NCBI GenBank assembly: GCA_964034945.1
Contig: OZ035960.1
Location: 19,046,987-19,110,986, forward strand
Source of the DNA: Chrysopilus asiliformis
Taxonomy: Eukaryota > Arthropoda > Insecta > Diptera > Rhagionidae
DNA length: 64,000 nucleotides
Reading direction: 5' to 3'
Shown here: positions 61,901 to 64,000 of the stretch, one piece after another
How the letters are laid out: every line of letters begins with the position of its first letter
Numbering within the stretch: the first letter of the stretch is position 1
Made by a program: the position numbers and the translations under genes
Notes under the pieces: model-generated
Told to the model about the DNA's origin: nothing
The model's database searches: none
The model's input: only the letters and a program-made list of their open reading frames with translations

Positions 61901-64000
61901 CGAAATGACCAATAAAAGCACAACGAGACACAAACCGGTTTGCAACCGATAATTTTAAGTGAATCTAAACTTCGTTCGCTCTTTTTGGTTTCCCTCCCCA
62001 CTGCGTCCCTCACCCTCACGAATGACGTGCCGCCTCAAAGTGAATCCTCGTGTAGACAGGCACTAAGATTTCAAAATTTGGCTCTGGTTTTGTTTTGGGT
62101 TCAGAAATTTCAAAAATTGGGTTTTGGTTCTGGTTTTGATTCGCTGAATTTTTAATGGTTTAGTGGTTTTAGATCTTACACAAGTCTTTTTTCAATAACA
62201 TTCCACATGACCAGTCTGATCGAAATTAGCAAATAACAAGAATTTTTCGATCCCAAAAATTCAAATTTGATCCGCTTGGAACCATTAAAAAAATTCTGGA
62301 TTTCGGTTTGATTAAAGCAATTATTTTAAACACTGGTTTGGTTTTATTTTGGCTCGCCCATCTTTTTTTAAACACGGGTTTGGTTTTGGTTTATTTCGGC
62401 CATCTTTTTTCAGAGTGGTTCGGTTTATGGTTTGGTTTTGGTTCACTCAAATTTCAATGGTTCAGTGGTTTTTGGTTCGGTTCCAAAACCGGATGGTATC
62501 TCTGGCCTCGACAAGCATCGAAACGTTGCAGTACTAGACTTGTAAATCAAGGGTAAGACGCAGTACTAGACTTGTAAATCAAGGGATACCCCAAATAGCA
62601 TTTTAGGCAGCAAATATGATGTTTATCCCCATAGTTCGTCACCATGCAGATCACGGCGATAAGCAATTTATGTCGCAAATACGTATCTAGTTGTGCGTAT
62701 GAGACGCGCAACGACACACATAGTGGGGAACACTTTTCTGCGGTTTGCTACGTCGCAATTATAACGACAGGGACGTAATTAGTTGCCTCATGCGCGAGCG
62801 TCATCTGACGGCATTATATCACACAATTACACAAATCATCGAGCGGGTTTTCTTTCTCCCTCGAATGCTTGCTAGTAAACAGAGATGAACAAATAAAAAC
62901 GTAAGCAGAAGACGAACGAGAAAAATCTAATGGCGACAAATTAATGGAAACTTTTGTGGAGTGTTATTTTATAATGGACTTTTCTTCCGGTTGCATGTCG
63001 TGATTTTAATTGCCATTAAAATTTTTCGACAATATTGGATCTGAAATTTAAACAGATTTTAATGGGCCATCGAATTATTTTGTTTTTAATCAAAAATTTC
63101 TTTAATTTTATTTTATCGGTAAAATTTTTTTTTCTTTTGCAATGAAATTTTGATGCCAATAAAATTATGCTGTTTCAAAAATGTCTGCTATCCACTTTTT
63201 ATGCAATATCCTTCAGTCATTCGCCTGAAATAAGAAATTTAATTCTCGAAACGAAATCGTTTCCATCAAATGTCAGTGAGAAATATGGCGGCTGAAGGCA
63301 TCAATTTTTTTTGGTGTTTCTCAGACGGGGAGCTTTAATGAAACTTTAGTGGCAGCAGTTTCGTCACTTTTTCCATCACACGCTTCTTCAAAATTAAACT
63401 GACGTTCAGGCTCCACAGCCAATCACTATTTCGGCCCGAAAACCATCAAATGCTGCTCTATCGCCGCAGGATTTTCATGAAGCGAATGTTGCCCCAAAGA
63501 TCGTGCTCGTCACTTCTTTCGCTTCTTTTACGCGGATGTGAATTATAGGTGTAAATTTTTAATCCCGATTGTGTAAATTTCTACTCTTTCAAGTCGCAAA
63601 GAACAAATCTCATGTTCCCGTACTTTTCGATGCTGTTTGGGACTTGTATGTTTGTTACTCCCGAGTACTCTCTATCAGATGTTTCATTCGCCTTAAACGG
63701 ATAAACTGATTGGAATGAAATTTTTCATAAAATAACTGCTCACACAGAATTCGGAGTATACATAAGTAATCTATCAACTTATAATTTTTTTCTCAGGGCT
63801 CCTACGAATGCAGATGTAGACGTGGTTATTTACAAAATGCTGCCGGTATCTGTTCTGACACGGCGGAACTTTGCCAGGACGAATTGACCGTTTGCGAACA
63901 GAATTCAACATGTCACACATCAGATGACACCACATATCGATGTGAATGCCTCAGTGGATACGCCGGAAATGGCTTATTTTGCGCAATTGACTCAGATTTA
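58908..64000 (+). CDS. Thrombospondin-like gene 2, 5' part; lacks the N-terminal domain; continues past window
   Basis: Tandem paralog of gene 1, 10.5 kb downstream on the same strand. Nine exons join in frame to 351 residues before the right edge: signal peptide (1-18), short Asn/Glu-rich segment, coiled coil (49-81), then EGF modules. Five EGF exons are identical in length and phase to gene 1 exons 7-11, but the protein has diverged to roughly half identity in the exon I aligned by eye. The four exons that encode the N-terminal domain and basic linker in gene 1 have no counterpart. The coil keeps the central Gln63 but has Leu77 and Ala80 where gene 1 has the interchain cysteines. Introns are mostly short, in contrast to gene 1. 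All exons read are open, so it looks like a functional gene; whether the type 3 repeats and C-terminal domain follow is not visible. Alternative: a decaying copy, but no stop or frameshift was found. Confidence 0.88.
59031..59108 (+). CDS. Gene 2 exon 2: short linker
   Basis: Acceptor ATTTTTAAG, donor AAATG|GTAAAT. Encodes a polar segment starting VNNSTENNENRPDIF with an NNS/NST sequon region. It occupies the place where gene 1 has its N-terminal domain and linker exons, and resembles none of them. Confidence 0.75.
59178..59324 (+). CDS. Gene 2 exon 3: coiled coil lacking the disulfide cysteines
   Basis: Heptad positions L49, F53, F56, V60, Q63, I67, L70, V74, L77, L81 keep 4-3 spacing. The block EVEHQKREIDFLKRQVEVL aligns with the gene 1 coil, retaining the central Gln, but C277 and C280 of gene 1 correspond to L77 and A80. 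Donor CCTG|GTAAGG leaves phase 1, as gene 1 exon 6 does. Confidence 0.88.
59325..59718 (+). other. Gene 2 intron 3
   Basis: 394 bases. A plus-strand frame reads through the donor for about 50 codons (ISLRIVKK region) and then stops; the splice to exon 4 restores the conserved module, so read-through is not the main form. Contains AATAAA at 59524. Confidence 0.7.
59719..59836 (+). CDS. Gene 2 exon 4: EGF-like module
   Basis: Acceptor ATTTTAG, donor TTTTCC|GTATGT, 118 bases as in gene 1 exon 7. Encodes GVECVDTTLGPKCGACPNG followed by GDGIFC. Confidence 0.9.
59901..60022 (+). CDS. Gene 2 exon 5: EGF-like module
   Basis: Acceptor CATTTCAG, donor TTCAG|GTAAAA, 122 bases as in gene 1 exon 8. Encodes GVSCQDTEKGAKCGTCPHG and GDGKVC. 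Confidence 0.9.
60023..60562 (+). other. Gene 2 intron 5
   Basis: 540 bases, AT-rich, nothing recognised. Confidence 0.8.
60563..60663 (+). CDS. Gene 2 exon 6: EGF-like module
   Basis: Acceptor TTTTATAG, donor AATGAG|GTAATT, 101 bases as in gene 1 exon 9. Encodes EVDCSPI and CGKCPQGYTGNGTECTDINE. The NGT sequon is conserved with gene 1. Confidence 0.9.
60751..60856 (+). CDS. Gene 2 exon 7: EGF-like module
   Basis: Acceptor TTTTTTAG, donor AATG|GTAAAC, 106 bases as in gene 1 exon 10. Encodes CEVNSPCDSLVECINLAPGF and CDACPGG, with LLANG at its end. Confidence 0.9.
60980..61095 (+). CDS. Gene 2 exon 8: Ca2+-binding EGF module
   Basis: Acceptor AAATTAG, donor TTCCA|GTAAGT, 116 bases as in gene 1 exon 11. 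Encodes [16 protein letters not shown], keeping the DIDEC Ca2+-binding consensus. Confidence 0.9.
61176..61436. mobile_element. Harbinger-type MITE, 261 bp, TSD TTA
   Basis: Ends GGTTGCATCTGAC and GTAAACGGTGCC are loosely inverted, with TTCCGGGAATTTTATTC and GAATAAAATTCCCGGAA inside, between TTA at 61173-61175 and 61437-61439. Confidence 0.65.
61485..62480. repeat. GGTTTTGGTT-rich degenerate repeat, interrupted
   Basis: TTTCTGGTTTTTGACTTTC occurs as three 19-base tandem units at about 61548-61600, then GGTTTTGGTTC-type sequence resumes after 62067. A MITE splits it. Reverse-complement relative of 18950-20050. Confidence 0.7.
61603..62063. mobile_element. Harbinger-type MITE, 461 bp, TSD TAA
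   Basis: Terminal region TTACACGAGGATTCACTTTG on the left mirrors CAAAGTGAATCCTCGTGTAG on the right, continuing into GGCGGCACGTC/GACGTGCCGCC. TAA lies at 61600-61602 and 62064-62066. Confidence 0.82.
62527..62586. repeat. 32-bp tandem duplication
   Basis: GCAGTACTAGACTTGTAAAT is repeated at 62528 and 62560. Each copy resembles the anticodon arm of a tRNA-Thr(UGU), but no acceptor or T arm is present. Confidence 0.6.
63797..64000 (+). CDS. Gene 2 exon 9 (partial): EGF modules, cut by window end
   Basis: Acceptor TTTCTCAG after a 2.7-kb intron. Encodes GSYECRCRRGYLQNAAG and a further EGF ending CLSGYAGNGLFC, then AIDSDL, which corresponds to the start of the type 3 region (DRDLDGWPD) in gene 1 exon 12. 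The exon is open to the last base of the window. Confidence 0.9.

Larger units (their letters stand above)
61096..63796 (+). other. Gene 2 intron 8
   Basis: 2.7 kb, the only long intron seen in gene 2. Contains two Harbinger-type MITEs, a GGTTTTGGTT-rich repeat, a 32-bp tandem duplication and a more complex segment at 62590-63700 with no recognised feature. Confidence 0.85.

Overview
The window looks like AT-rich nuclear DNA of an arthropod, most likely an insect and plausibly a dipteran. That assignment is inference from the gene family, GT-AG introns, dense short DNA transposons and low GC; no rRNA or mitochondrial marker is present. All confident host coding belongs to two tandem thrombospondin genes on the + strand. 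Gene 1 is complete: 16 coding exons from 12402 to 48385 splice in frame to 1052 residues. It has a signal peptide, a laminin-G-like N-terminal domain, a basic linker with an RGD, a five-stranded-type coiled coil ending in Cys-Ala-Gly-Cys, EGF-like modules, Ca2+-binding type 3 repeats with a KGD, and the thrombospondin C-terminal domain. This is the subgroup B, COMP-like layout of the single Drosophila Tsp. Its product should be secreted, assemble as a pentamer and act in the extracellular matrix, for example at muscle-tendon junctions through integrins.

Gene 2 starts at 58908 and runs off the right edge after nine exons. Its five EGF exons match gene 1 exons 7-11 exactly in length (118, 122, 101, 106, 116) and phase. 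It goes straight from signal peptide to coiled coil: the N-terminal domain is absent and both interchain-disulfide cysteines of the coil are replaced. It appears to be an old, diverged paralog.

Between the two genes lies a 9.15-kb satellite of about 435 copies of a 21-bp unit (48784-57935). It contains higher-order duplications, and all three minus-strand frames are open because 21 is a multiple of three. The long open frames there are an arithmetic by-product, not credible genes.

Region by region: 1-12332 is upstream intergenic DNA with repeats and no recognisable gene; 12333-48385 is gene 1, with long introns 1, 2, 7 and 8 full of transposon remains; 48386-48783 is the 3' flank; 48784-57935 is the satellite; 57936-58907 is the 5' flank of gene 2; 58908-64000 is gene 2.

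Many mobile elements can be bounded by target duplications and inverted termini read directly: two hAT elements (8-bp duplications centred on CTAG), two piggyBac-type MITEs (TTAA), four Harbinger-type MITEs (TAA or TTA), two bounded Helitrons (TC...CTAG, one holding a giant hairpin and a 122-bp tandem array), a pogo-like remnant with a PHD-like finger interrupted by a Helitron, and an internally deleted mariner-like element. A dispersed family with (GACA/GACG)n tails and several foldback elements are also present.
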